From: Dyadobacter fermentans DSM 18053
GTDB lineage: Bacteria; Bacteroidota; Bacteroidia; Cytophagales; Spirosomataceae
DNA: 64,000 nucleotides
Assembly (NCBI RefSeq): GCF_000023125.1
Contig: NC_013037.1
Span: 6,860,501 to 6,924,500, forward strand
Reading direction: 5' to 3'
Part shown: in pieces, positions 9,343 to 18,129 of the stretch
How positions within the stretch are numbered: the stretch's first letter is position 1
Layout: the number at the start of each line of letters is the position of its first letter
Position numbers and translations under genes: made by a program
Notes under the pieces: generated by a model
What the model was told of the DNA's origin: nothing
Databases searched by the model: none
What the model saw: only the letters and a program-made list of their open reading frames with translations

Positions 9343-10242
9343 ATGAAACTCTGGGGAATCGACTTAGGAGGTACTAAAATAGAATGTGCAGTGCTGGATC
9401 CCGAAAGGAATCTGGAAGTGGTGGTGCGAATGCGCGTGCCGACGGAATCGGTGAATGGTTACGACCACATTTTGTCGCAGATCAAAAAGCTGATCGACAT
9501 GGTGGCCGAGCAGGTGGGCGAACGGCCGCGGAAGATCGGTTTTGCGACCCCGGGCGTGCTTGAACCGGATTCGCAGCTGATGAAAAATTCCAATACGACC
9601 TGCCTGAACGGCATGCCGTTGAAGACCGATCTTGAAAAAATCCTGGGCGTGCCCTGCGAGCTGGCTAATGACGCCAACTGTTTCGCATTGGCCGAAGCGC
9701 TGATGGGAGCCGGTAAGGATTACCACGGAGCCGAAGTGGTGTTTGGGGTGATCATGGGCACGGGTGTCGGCGGCGGACTGGTAGTGAACAACAAAATCAT
9801 CGGCGGGCATCACGGAATCGGTGGCGAATGGGGCCACAATATCCTCGAAGAAGGTGGAGAACCGTGCTATTGCGGGAAGTCTGGCTGTGTGGAACAGGTG
9901 ATTTCAGGCCCCGCGTTGGAGCGTTTCTACGAGCGCGCGAGCGGGGAGAAGGTTTCGATGAAAACCGTTCTCGAAAGATACCACGCCGGCAACGACGAAC
10001 ACGCGAAGGCGACGATCGAAAGATTGCTCGAATATTACGGTCGCGCGGTATCGACGCTGATCAACGTGGTTGACCCCAATCTGATCGTGATCGGTGGCGG
10101 TGTAGGCAATATCGACCTGCTTTACACGGCCGGGTACGAGCGCATCCGCAAATATATTTTCAACAAAGGAATTGTAACTACGCCGATTGTGAAGCCCAAA
10201 CTGGGCGATAGCGCGGGTGTTTTCGGAGCAGCATTACTGTAA
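9343..10242 (+). CDS. ROK-family sugar kinase
   Basis: 299 residues. The N-terminal phosphate loop is DLGGTKIE (about 6-13), the catalytic Asp lies in ELANDANCFA, the ROK signature follows (GTGVGGGLVVNNKI), then GHHGIGGEWGHN with the substrate-contacting Glu/His, and the zinc-type motif CYCGKSGCVE. These point to a catalytically competent glucokinase, fructokinase, mannokinase or N-acetyl-hexosamine kinase. Choosing among them needs biochemistry. There is no N-terminal helix-turn-helix, so it is a kinase and not a ROK repressor. It follows the sugar transporter after the 300-bp repeat block and ends at a terminator. Confidence 0.9.
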   Translation: MKLWGIDLGGTKIECAVLDPERNLEVVVRMRVPTESVNGYDHILSQIKKLIDMVAEQVGERPRKIGFATPGVLEPDSQLMKNSNTTCLNGMPLKTDLEKILGVPCELANDANCFALAEALMGAGKDYHGAEVVFGVIMGTGVGGGLVVNNKIIGGHHGIGGEWGHNILEEGGEPCYCGKSGCVEQVISGPALERFYERASGEKVSMKTVLERYHAGNDEHAKATIERLLEYYGRAVSTLINVVDPNLIVIGGGVGNIDLLYTAGYERIRKYIFNKGIVTTPIVKPKLGDSAGVFGAALL

Positions 10243-10260
10243 CTAATCCCGACTTTTGTG

Positions 10261-10302
10261 ATCCCGGCAATGCGCGGCATTTTTGTTGCCCGTTGCCGGG
10301 AT
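10261..10302 (+). terminator. terminator after the ROK kinase gene
   Basis: A 10-bp perfect stem (ATCCCGGCAA and its complement) encloses a 22-nt loop and is followed by five T residues. Confidence 0.75.
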
Positions 10303-10390
10303 TTTTGTTGCCTGTTGTGTGATAACTATCAGCAGTAAATCAGTAATTTATGGGGCTTCTTAGGTCAGTTGTTATCAACTTTTATTAGTC

Positions 10391-11587
10391 ATGTATACCA
10401 CCACCAGTACCCTCACCAACCGTATCCGGTCGATCGACACCGTGCGGGGCCTGATCATCATCATCATGGCCCTCGACCACGTCAGGGACTTCTTTCACAT
10501 TGCCGGCGCCACCGGCGACCCCACCGACCTGGCCACCACAACGCCCGCATTGTTTTTCACGCGTTGGATCACGCATTACTGCGCGCCAAGTTTCATGATG
10601 CTTTCGGGCCTGTCCGCTTATTTATCGGGCATTAACAAGACGCCGGGCGAGAAATCATCTTTCCTCATCAAGCGCGGTTTCTGGCTTATTCTCGTGGAAA
10701 TGGTGTTCATGACCTTCGCATTTACATTCGATATTTATTACAAAACGCTCTTTTTCGCCGTATTCTGGGCGCTGGGCGGCGCAATGATCGTGCTCGGCAT
10801 CGCGGTGCGTTTTGCATCGCCGAAAACGATCCTCATCCTGGGGCTGGCGCTGGTGCTCGGGCACAACCTGCTGGATTACGTGAAATTGCAGGAGAATTCC
10901 ACTGCGGACATTCTGTTGCGCATATTCTTCACCGGTAGGGGCACGTTCCTGCCACGGCCCGATGGCGGCGCGATCGTCTTTCTGTACGTGATTTTCCCCT
11001 GGGCGGGCATTATGATGTCGGGGTATGGGCTTGGCATGCTCTACAAGCGCAATGCCGATCCGCAGCGGCGCAGGAAGCTGCTATTGTGGACCGGCGCGGC
11101 GCTGACGGCGTTGTTTGTGCTATTGAGATTCATCAATGGCTATGGCGATCCTGCTCCCTGGTCGTCACAGGACACCGCCGCCAAAACTTTCATATCCTTC
11201 TTCAACGTGACCAAATATCCGCCTTCGCTGCTATTCACGCTCATGACGCAGGGGCCGATACTCATCCTGCTCGCCCTGACCGAGCAAACGGACAATGCAT
11301 TCAGCCGCATCTGCACAGTGTATGGCCGGGTGCCGTTCTTCTTTTTCCTCGTGCATTTTTATGTAATCCATATCATGACGATGGTGACCGTCTTCCTGTC
11401 CGGCTACACCTGGCAGCAGGCTACGGACGATAGCCTGTTTTTCAAATTCCGGCCTAATGAATTCGGCTACCCGCTCAGGCAAACTTATCTGATCTGGATT
11501 TTAATTGTGGTAGCGCTCTATTGGCCCTGCAAATGGTATGGCGAATACCGGGCCCGTAAGCGCACCTGGTGGCTCAGCTATTTGTAA
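10391..11587 (+). CDS. DUF1624 / heparan-alpha-glucosaminide acetyltransferase-like membrane protein
   Basis: 398 residues with about 10-11 membrane helices. The opening RIRSIDTVRGLIIIIMALDHVRDFFH is the diagnostic N-terminal motif of DUF1624/HGSNAT-like acyltransferases, with the R-G and D-H pair conserved. Family members move acetyl groups across a membrane onto sugars, and human HGSNAT acetylates glucosamine of heparan sulfate. The bacterial substrate is unknown. It sits between sugar-related genes and starts 148 bp after the ROK kinase, beyond a terminator, so it is probably expressed separately. Confidence 0.85.
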   Translation: MYTTTSTLTNRIRSIDTVRGLIIIIMALDHVRDFFHIAGATGDPTDLATTTPALFFTRWITHYCAPSFMMLSGLSAYLSGINKTPGEKSSFLIKRGFWLILVEMVFMTFAFTFDIYYKTLFFAVFWALGGAMIVLGIAVRFASPKTILILGLALVLGHNLLDYVKLQENSTADILLRIFFTGRGTFLPRPDGGAIVFLYVIFPWAGIMMSGYGLGMLYKRNADPQRRRKLLLWTGAALTALFVLLRFINGYGDPAPWSSQDTAAKTFISFFNVTKYPPSLLFTLMTQGPILILLALTEQTDNAFSRICTVYGRVPFFFFLVHFYVIHIMTMVTVFLSGYTWQQATDDSLFFKFRPNEFGYPLRQTYLIWILIVVALYWPCKWYGEYRARKRTWWLSYL

Positions 11588-11617
11588 GTTTAGTTTTTAA
11601 TTAAAATACACACCTGT

Positions 11618-13045
11618 ATGAAGCATCTTCTGCTCCTGTTTTGCTTTTTCACATCCATTGCAGCCAATGCCCAGCCGCCGGAGGAAAGTTACCCCATGGA
11701 CCCCGCTTCCGAAGAGCACGCGCGCGTGCCGAAAGGCGAAGTATTGAAATTTGTATTTGACCAATCCAAAATATTCCCCGGTACCTGGCGAGAATACTGG
11801 GTGTACGTGCCTGCGCAATACAAGCCCGACGCGCCCGCGTGTGTGTATGTGAACCAGGATGGCATTCAATGGAATGCCCCGACGGTGTTTGATAACCTCA
11901 TTCACCAGAAGGAAATGCCGGTGACAATCGGCGTGTTTGTGATGCATGGCCGCGTGAAAGCCGCCAATCCCGACGGAGCCAACGACCGTTTCAACCGCAG
12001 TTTCGAATACGATGGCCTGGGCGATGCCTATGCGCGGTTTATCCTCGAAGAAATCCTGCCCGAAGTAGAAAAGCAGAAGACGAGCGATGGCCGGCCGATC
12101 CGCCTTTCAAAAAACGGCAACGACCGCGCGATAGGCGGGTCGAGCAGCGGGGCGGTATGCGCATTCACGGCAGCGTGGGAGCGGCCCGATGCATTTTCGC
12201 GCGTTTTTAGCGCCATAGGTACTTACGTAGGCCTCCGGGGCGCCGACCGCTACCCGACATTAGTCCGGAAAGTAGCGCCCAAGCCTATTCGCATTTACAT
12301 GCAGGACGGCGCCAATGACCTCAATATTTACGCCGGCGACTGGTGGATGGCGAACCAAACAATGCTGCGAGCGCTTACATTCGCGGGCTACGAAGTCACG
12401 CACAAATGGGGCGAGGGAGGCCACAATGGCAAACATGGCACGGCGCTTTTTCCCGAGGCCATGCGCTATTTATGGAAAGGCTGGCCGGAAAAAGTAAAAA
12501 CCGGCGAATCGGAGAATGCGACGCTGGCTGCATTGCTGATTTCGGGAGAGGGATGGAAGGAAACAAAGAACGCATTTCCGATCGTTGGGAAACCGACATC
12601 GTCCAGTGTAAATTCCTTAAAGACACTCAAAGCAGTGGGTGCCGCCCTTTCACCTGATCAGACATTGGTTTACACCATTGACTCATCACACTGGGTACAC
12701 GCCTCGCAGATTCAACCCAATGGAAAACTGGCACACAGGCAGCGATTCGGGTGGCTGCACGTGACTGATGATGATAACAAAGCGGGTGCTTCCGGCATTA
12801 TTTGCGACCGGGAAGGCCGGATTTATGTAGCCACCAACATGGGCGTGCAAATACTCGATCAGACCGGGCGTGTGAATGCCATTTTACCCTTGCCGGCGGG
12901 AATGGTAACCAAAATTGCATTCGGCGGAGCAGATTCGGACGTGCTGAATGTAGAAATCAGTGGCAAAGATTATGGCCGCAAACTGAGGACCAGCGGCATT
13001 CGGGTAGGAGAAGCGCCCAACAAGCCGAACGCTCCCAAATTGTAG
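11618..13045 (+). CDS. secreted esterase (PF00756) with C-terminal SMP-30/gluconolactonase-like region
   Basis: 475 residues. A signal peptide ends near ANAQ (residue 19). Residues about 40-290 form an alpha/beta-hydrolase with the nucleophile elbow GGSSSGAV, an acid in MQDGANDLN and the His in EGGHNGKHG. The C-terminal part (about 310-460) has short beta-propeller-like blocks (ASGIICDREGRIYVATNMGVQILDQTG) typical of SMP-30/gluconolactonase proteins. Two-domain proteins of this kind are frequent in Bacteroidota and are often annotated as gluconolactonase plus esterase. The propeller looks shorter than a full six-blade domain. Likely periplasmic and acting on a carbohydrate ester. Confidence 0.85.
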   Translation: MKHLLLLFCFFTSIAANAQPPEESYPMDPASEEHARVPKGEVLKFVFDQSKIFPGTWREYWVYVPAQYKPDAPACVYVNQDGIQWNAPTVFDNLIHQKEMPVTIGVFVMHGRVKAANPDGANDRFNRSFEYDGLGDAYARFILEEILPEVEKQKTSDGRPIRLSKNGNDRAIGGSSSGAVCAFTAAWERPDAFSRVFSAIGTYVGLRGADRYPTLVRKVAPKPIRIYMQDGANDLNIYAGDWWMANQTMLRALTFAGYEVTHKWGEGGHNGKHGTALFPEAMRYLWKGWPEKVKTGESENATLAALLISGEGWKETKNAFPIVGKPTSSSVNSLKTLKAVGAALSPDQTLVYTIDSSHWVHASQIQPNGKLAHRQRFGWLHVTDDDNKAGASGIICDREGRIYVATNMGVQILDQTGRVNAILPLPAGMVTKIAFGGADSDVLNVEISGKDYGRKLRTSGIRVGEAPNKPNAPKL

Positions 13046-13048
13046 CAA

Positions 13049-13465
13049 CTATCCGTTCAGGAAAATGGCGAGGATGATGAGCGCCCCCGCGGCGAGGCTG
13101 ATGAAGCCTGCAAACGGGAAGAAATACACGAATTCAATGGCGCCCATGGCGACGTAGCCGATCCCGATGGGTGTGAGCACCTTGCGGGCAATGTCGTGGT
13201 AGCTGTCGGAATACCGTGCGGCGGAGAGAATGAGCGCTATCGACATGCCATATACGACAAACAGGATCAGGCCGTAACCTTCGAAATAGTCGCCCATGCT
13301 CCGCATTACGCCCATAAACTCGAACTCCGGGCCGGTCATTTGCCGGATCACCTCCTGTTTGACGGGATCAGGGGTTTCTTTCCACGAAAAATGACCAAAA
13401 AAATGCCCGATTAAATGCACGGCGATACACAGCGCAGCAAGGCGCAGAACGAGTTTGGGTTTCAT
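13049..13465 (-). CDS. four-helix membrane protein, unknown function (LIC_13387-like)
   Basis: 138 residues with four predicted membrane helices at about 6-24, 62-82, 98-116 and 119-136. A soluble loop of about 35 residues follows helix 1 (HFSWKETPDPVKQEVIRQMTG) and GDYFEGYGLILF opens helix 2. Length and layout resemble the LIC_13387 family of small integral membrane proteins, but I recognise no functional motif. It ends 3 bp from the convergent esterase gene and lies just downstream of the broken glycosidase gene on the same strand. Confidence 0.7.
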   Translation of the reverse strand: MKPKLVLRLAALCIAVHLIGHFFGHFSWKETPDPVKQEVIRQMTGPEFEFMGVMRSMGDYFEGYGLILFVVYGMSIALILSAARYSDSYHDIARKVLTPIGIGYVAMGAIEFVYFFPFAGFISLAAGALIILAIFLNG

Positions 13466-13486
13466 AGGGGTGGCGTTCGATTTAGT

Positions 13487-15593
13487 TTACCATTCCATCA
13501 CAATGCTTTCAAACTCCGCCAAACGGGCGAGCGAGACACTGATCGTGCCCTCTTTCCAGGTAAAGTTCAAAGGCTTGCGATCCGTCAATGTAAACACTTT
13601 TTGCGGTTTTTGCGACAGCCTTATCCTGAATTGTAAGTTGCTCAACGGCAACGGTTCAAAATAGGTATTTCCACTGAAACCGGTGAGGTTGATCAGGTGC
13701 AAGATTTGGCCGTCAGAAGTAGTTTTAGCGCTGTTTTCGGGGGTATTTTTAGTAAATTCCTTCAATACCGTTTCTACCCGCGCCGGCGCGTTTGTTTGGA
13801 AATTTTGTGCGGTTTCAGGCAGCAAATGGTGCACCATATCCAGCAAAAGGTTTTTGTGCTCCTGGTAGCCGTGCATGTAGTAAATCCGGCCCAGATTAAC
13901 GGGGAAAATCGCCGCTTTGCTCTTCGGATGGTTTTTAATACCCAATGCAAAATAACCTGTGCGATCATGCCCGCCGATGATCTCGGGCGGGCCGGGGCGG
14001 CCTTTTGCCAACACCGGGCAATAGCTTCTGGTCTGCGCCGGAGAGGTCGTAAAGGCCGAGATTGAATTTCCAGAAGAGCATGCTCTGGCCTTTGAAGCTC
14101 TTGAAAATGCCCCGGTCGTCGGGAACGAGGTAGTTGCCGGCGCCATCATTATCCTTCTTCTCGATTTTCGCGCCGAAAAGGGCTTCCAGCGTTTCAGGAC
14201 TGTCCCACAATGCGCGGTTGGTGGCGATCAGGTGGGTGCCTTGCTGGCTGGCTTCTTTCAAGATACGGATCGCCTCCGGTTTGAGATAGGTGATTTCGGG
14301 GAGGATAATCAGCTGGTAGCCTTTCATTTTTTCTTCCAGATGGGAAATCTGGCCGTCTTCCACGATGTCGAACGGGATGTGCGCCTCGCGGAGCATCAGC
14401 TGGATGCCGCGGTATTCCTGCATGGGCTCGCCGCTAGGCCAGGCGCCGGGCGCTACCACCGCTATTTTTGCCACTGATTTGTATTTACCAAAATAGGCCT
14501 CGTTCTTTTTGTGAAAACCATATACTTTCCTGAAAACCGGGAAATTTCGCTCGTCCTCATACCCGCGCATATCGCCCATCATGCTCATATCCAGGCCCGA
14601 ACCGTTCGCAATATTCTCATACAGTCTGATCCGGGTTTCTTCCGGCTCCACGGCATTGTACCGCGACTGGAAGGAAATCTGCTGAATGCTCGCATTGCTG
14701 ATAATGTGGTCGGGGAATGAGTTCACGGCATTTCCAACGTTGTCCGACGCCGTGTAGGGCCAATAGGGCAGGGTGGTCATGCTTTGAGACTCGTGGCGGA
14801 TAATGTCCACAAACTTGTCGGAATAGGTGCAAATCGCGATCTGCTCATTTTTGGATTTCACGAGCTTGTGCAGCCGCTCGGACCAGTCTTCGACCGTCGC
14901 TTTCTTGAATTCCAGGTATTTCTGGAAAAGCGGGTCGGCTTTGTTTTCTTCGACAGGCAGTGCTTTGCCGCCGCTATATTCGGCGAAACGCTTTCTATCA
15001 TACTCATTCTGATCAATGCCGTGGTATTTGCCTTCGTATGGGTTATTGACCTGGTAACCGGGCATATTCAGGAAAATACCGTCTATCGGGAAGGTATTGA
15101 TCACCTCCTCGATGATCCTGAATGCCTTTTCCTGCACATAGGGTGCATTAATGGACACTACATACATATCCGTATTGATGATGCGTTCACCCTTTGGGGA
15201 AATGTAGCACCAGTCGGGGTGGGCTTTGAAAATGCTTTCATGCACGCGGCTGAAATCAAAGCGGACGATCACTTTAATGCTCTTCTCGTGGCATTTGCGG
15301 ACGATATCGGCCAGCACATTATTGTCTTTGAGATAGGGGTTGCGATAGTGGAAATCCAGTTTGGTCGGATAGAATGCCATGATTCCTCCGGCATTGATTA
15401 ACAGGGTGTTAGCTGAGCATGCGACGAGGTCCGTTACAATGGAATCGGCGTTGATCGTCGCTGCCTCGTAGGCGGGGAGGTTCATTTGAATGACCCTGAG
15501 GTTGTTCCTTTTCCACCAGAGGTCGGCCTTGTTTTGTGCCAGCAGGCAAGTTGTATGCAGTAGGAAATAAAAGAGTAAAATGCGGTTTTTCAT
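13487..15593 (-). pseudogene. GHL6-like glycoside hydrolase, frameshifted
   Basis: One secreted protein of about 700 residues read in two frames. The N-terminal part from the ATG at 15593 begins with a signal peptide (MKNRILLFYFLLHTTCLLAQ). A TIM-barrel of the GHL6/GH42-like type follows (ANTLLINAGGIMAFYPT, KVIVRFDFSRVH, DGIFLNMPGYQVN). A glutamine-amidotransferase-like trimerisation domain comes next (VVAPGAWPSGEP). At about 14016-14018 the frame should pass from QKLLP into VLAKGRPGPPEIIGG, but an extra base in TTGCCCGG shifts it. The tail then continues in the other frame to 13487. Removing one C restores the whole protein. It could be a true pseudogene or a one-base sequencing error. Substrate is unknown. 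The family is linked to alpha-fucoside or galactoside breakdown only by annotation. Confidence 0.82.
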
Positions 15594-15709
15594 TCCGGGG
15601 ATAATGGTTTGAAGCAAAAGAAGGCTCCTGCGGGGCATCTACTTGAAGCTTGCGGATTGATTTTTATATTCACGATTTAAAACAACACTCTCATCTAAAC
15701 GGTAGCGCA

Positions 15710-16840
15710 TTGAGGAAAAAGCATCTGTTCCTGACCGGCCTCTTGATGGCAATTCAGGTTTCGCAGGCATATGCGCAGGACGGCTGGTTCAGGCGTTTTG
15801 TACAAAAAACAATTTCAGATACGACGGGCGAAGGAAAATCGAGCTTTCGCGTGTACCCTACATTGGGTTACGCGCCCGAGACGAGCGTGGAGGTGGGGCT
15901 GTCCTCGCTGCTGCTTTTTCAGGCCAAAGGCGATACGCTCAACCGCCTGAGCGAAGTAGCGGCATTTACATTCGTCACGCTCGAAGGACAGTACGGTATT
16001 TGGCTCGACAATGCAATTTACGGGGATAAAGACAAGTGGTTCTTCCTCGGACGGACGCGTTTCCAGCGCTTCCCCTTGCTGTATTACGGGATCGGGCACA
16101 CCACGCCCGAAGCCGAGCCGGCATTGATCGACGCGAACTACCTGCTTTTCCGGCAACGCGTGCTCCGGCGCATCAGGCCGAACTTCTTTATCGGCCCGGA
16201 AGTCGACTATCAGCAGCTATATAATGCGAAATTCAAACAGCCCGAGGGTCATTTCTATGACGAGCCGAAGGGTAGCCAAGGCACGCTCAATATCGGCCTG
16301 GGAGCGGCGGTGGTGTATGATAACCGCCATAATGTGCTCAATGTCCGCAAAGGTTTGTTTGGGGAATTGTCTTTTCTGAAATACAACCGTTCGCTCGCCA
16401 GCGACTATAATTTCCAGGGCTTTAACCTGGATGTCCGCAGTTCGCACCCGCTAACACGCCGGAATGTATTGGCCTGGCAGATCTACGGTAACTTTTTTAC
16501 GGGTAATGTGCCATTTAATCAAATGGCTCTGATGGGCGGGGAAATGATCATGCGCGGTTACTATTATGGTCGCTACCGCGACAAAAACATGCTGGCCACG
16601 CAGGTAGAGCATCGCTGGCTGCCGTTCGGGTTCAGCAAGCGGTTTGGCGGCGCGGTATTCGCGGGAGCGGCAGTGGTAGGGCCGAAGATCGGTTCGCTTA
16701 CACCCGCGCGGGCACGGCTGTCTGGCGGCGTTGGTCTGAGATATTTATTGTTTCCCAAAAAAGACATTTTCCTGCGGCTGGACGTCGGTTTTACGAAGGA
16801 CGGACCCGGTTTTTACCTTTTTACAGGCGAAGCGTTTTAG
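15710..16840 (+). CDS. BamA/TamA-type (D15) outer-membrane barrel protein
   Basis: About 376 residues from the TTG at 15710, chosen because it gives a normal signal peptide (LRKKHLFLTGLLMAIQVSQAYAQ). The open frame extends to another TTG at 15650 without any ATG. After a short linker the rest is a beta-barrel with alternating patterns, VRKGLFGELSFLKY, the conserved GGEMIMRGYYYGRYRDKN (equivalent of the D15 RGY motif region) and a final aromatic-ended strand. No POTRA domains are visible, so it is the barrel-only type common in Bacteroidota and often called surface antigen D15. Role unknown, perhaps small-molecule passage or lipid handling. Confidence 0.8.
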   Translation: MRKKHLFLTGLLMAIQVSQAYAQDGWFRRFVQKTISDTTGEGKSSFRVYPTLGYAPETSVEVGLSSLLLFQAKGDTLNRLSEVAAFTFVTLEGQYGIWLDNAIYGDKDKWFFLGRTRFQRFPLLYYGIGHTTPEAEPALIDANYLLFRQRVLRRIRPNFFIGPEVDYQQLYNAKFKQPEGHFYDEPKGSQGTLNIGLGAAVVYDNRHNVLNVRKGLFGELSFLKYNRSLASDYNFQGFNLDVRSSHPLTRRNVLAWQIYGNFFTGNVPFNQMALMGGEMIMRGYYYGRYRDKNMLATQVEHRWLPFGFSKRFGGAVFAGAAVVGPKIGSLTPARARLSGGVGLRYLLFPKKDIFLRLDVGFTKDGPGFYLFTGEAF

Positions 16841-16855
16841 TGACGGGCGAAGCGG

Positions 16856-17992
16856 CTAGTCGCGGTGCTTGTAGCCGAATGCGACGAAAAACAATAGCAC
16901 CCCAACCAGCCCAAGCGCCCACGAGAGCGACGTGATCTCGGCCAGCACGCCTATCAGCGCAGGACCGGCCAGCTGGCCCGAATAGCCCAGAATAGTCACG
17001 GCCGACAAGGCGATCGACGGCGGAATGTTGGGAATGCGGCCCGCGGCGGTGAAGAATATAGGCACCACATTGGCAGCGCCAAGCCCTACCATCACAAAAC
17101 CTACCAATGCAGCAATGGCAGGTGGGATGAGTACGGCGACCATAAATCCGGCTCCGGCAAGTAACGTCCCGTAAAACACCACTTTGGCCGGGCCCAGGCG
17201 ATGAATGAGGCCGTCGCCGGTAAGGCGCATAATGGCCATCGCCACTGAAAATGCGGCATAGCCAAGTCCGGAGAACGAAGGGTCGAAACCGCGCGAGAAT
17301 TGCAGGAAAACGGCGCTCCAATCGAGCAAAGAGCCTTCTGCGAGGAAAAGAATGAAGCACATAATGCCGAGCAGGATCACCGGGCCTTTGGGCAATACAA
17401 AGCTCGTACTGTCCATTTTGGCCTCCTCGGAATGGGGCAGCAGGTACCGCGACTGCGTGAAGGTGATCACAACGAGCAATGCAGAAATCGCGATGGCGGC
17501 GTAAGTAGGCGACAGCCCCGCTTTGATGAGGAAACCGAGGCCGATGGAACCGATGAGCCCGCCGACGCTGAACATGCCGTGAAACGACGACATAATGTGG
17601 CTGCCGTAGCGCTCCTGCACTACTACCGCCTGCGCGTTCATGGACACATCAATGGAGCCGATGCCCGCACCGAAAACGAAAAGAGCGGCAGCCAGCTCAT
17701 AGGCTGTGCCGGCCAGCAGGAGCAGGGGAAGGAGTGAGGCAATCACCAGCGCCGACACCACCGCGACCGTGCGGCTGCCATATTTGTTGATCAGCAACCC
17801 CGTTACGGGCATGGTGAGAATGGCCCCGGCTCCCAATGCGAGCAGCACCACACCCAGATCGGCATCGTTCAACCCAAGTCTGATTTTGGCAAAAGGTACC
17901 ATCGGCGCCCAGCTCGACAGGCCGATGCCGCACACCAAAAATATTAATAAAGTGGCTCGTCTGGCCGCGCTGATTCTCAGTTTCTCTTCCAT
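16856..17992 (-). CDS. MFS transporter, YbjJ-like
   Basis: 378 residues and about 12 helices. Helix 1 (FLVCGIGLSSWAPMVPFAK) followed by LGLNDADLG, and FVFGAGIGSIDVSMNAQAV in helix 4, match the YbjJ branch of the major facilitator superfamily. Substrates in this branch are not well defined. It ends 15 bp from the convergent barrel gene. Upstream of its start at 17992 are three 10-bp-phased TTGC repeats that may be a regulator site. No partner enzyme is adjacent. Confidence 0.85.
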   Translation of the reverse strand: MEEKLRISAARRATLLIFLVCGIGLSSWAPMVPFAKIRLGLNDADLGVVLLALGAGAILTMPVTGLLINKYGSRTVAVVSALVIASLLPLLLLAGTAYELAAALFVFGAGIGSIDVSMNAQAVVVQERYGSHIMSSFHGMFSVGGLIGSIGLGFLIKAGLSPTYAAIAISALLVVITFTQSRYLLPHSEEAKMDSTSFVLPKGPVILLGIMCFILFLAEGSLLDWSAVFLQFSRGFDPSFSGLGYAAFSVAMAIMRLTGDGLIHRLGPAKVVFYGTLLAGAGFMVAVLIPPAIAALVGFVMVGLGAANVVPIFFTAAGRIPNIPPSIALSAVTILGYSGQLAGPALIGVLAEITSLSWALGLVGVLLFFVAFGYKHRD

Positions 17993-18028
17993 TATGCTGC
18001 TGTGAATTTTCTACAAAGAAATGAGATT

Positions 18029-18054
18029 TTGCAGAAAGTTGCAAAATGTTGCAA
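18029..18054. promoter_or_regulatory. three direct TTGC repeats phased at 10 bp
   Basis: TTGCAGAAAG, TTGCAAAATG and TTGCAAAAAA begin at 18029, 18039 and 18049, one helical turn apart, 37-62 bp upstream of the MFS start on the minus strand. Such phasing is typical of cooperative protein-binding sites. The bound protein is unknown. Confidence 0.4.
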
Positions 18055-18091
18055 AAAATAGCAGATGCTTTTGTTGAACCACTATAAAAAA

Positions 18092-18119
18092 AGAGGCCAG
18101 GTTTTGCGACCTGGCCTCT
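18092..18119 (-). terminator. terminator of the GMC oxidoreductase gene
   Basis: An 11-bp perfect stem (AGAGGCCAGGT and its complement) has a 6-nt loop. The plus-strand A run just before it becomes the U tract of the minus-strand transcript. It lies 10 bp past the GMC stop codon. Confidence 0.9.
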
Positions 18120-18129
18120 GAATATCCTG

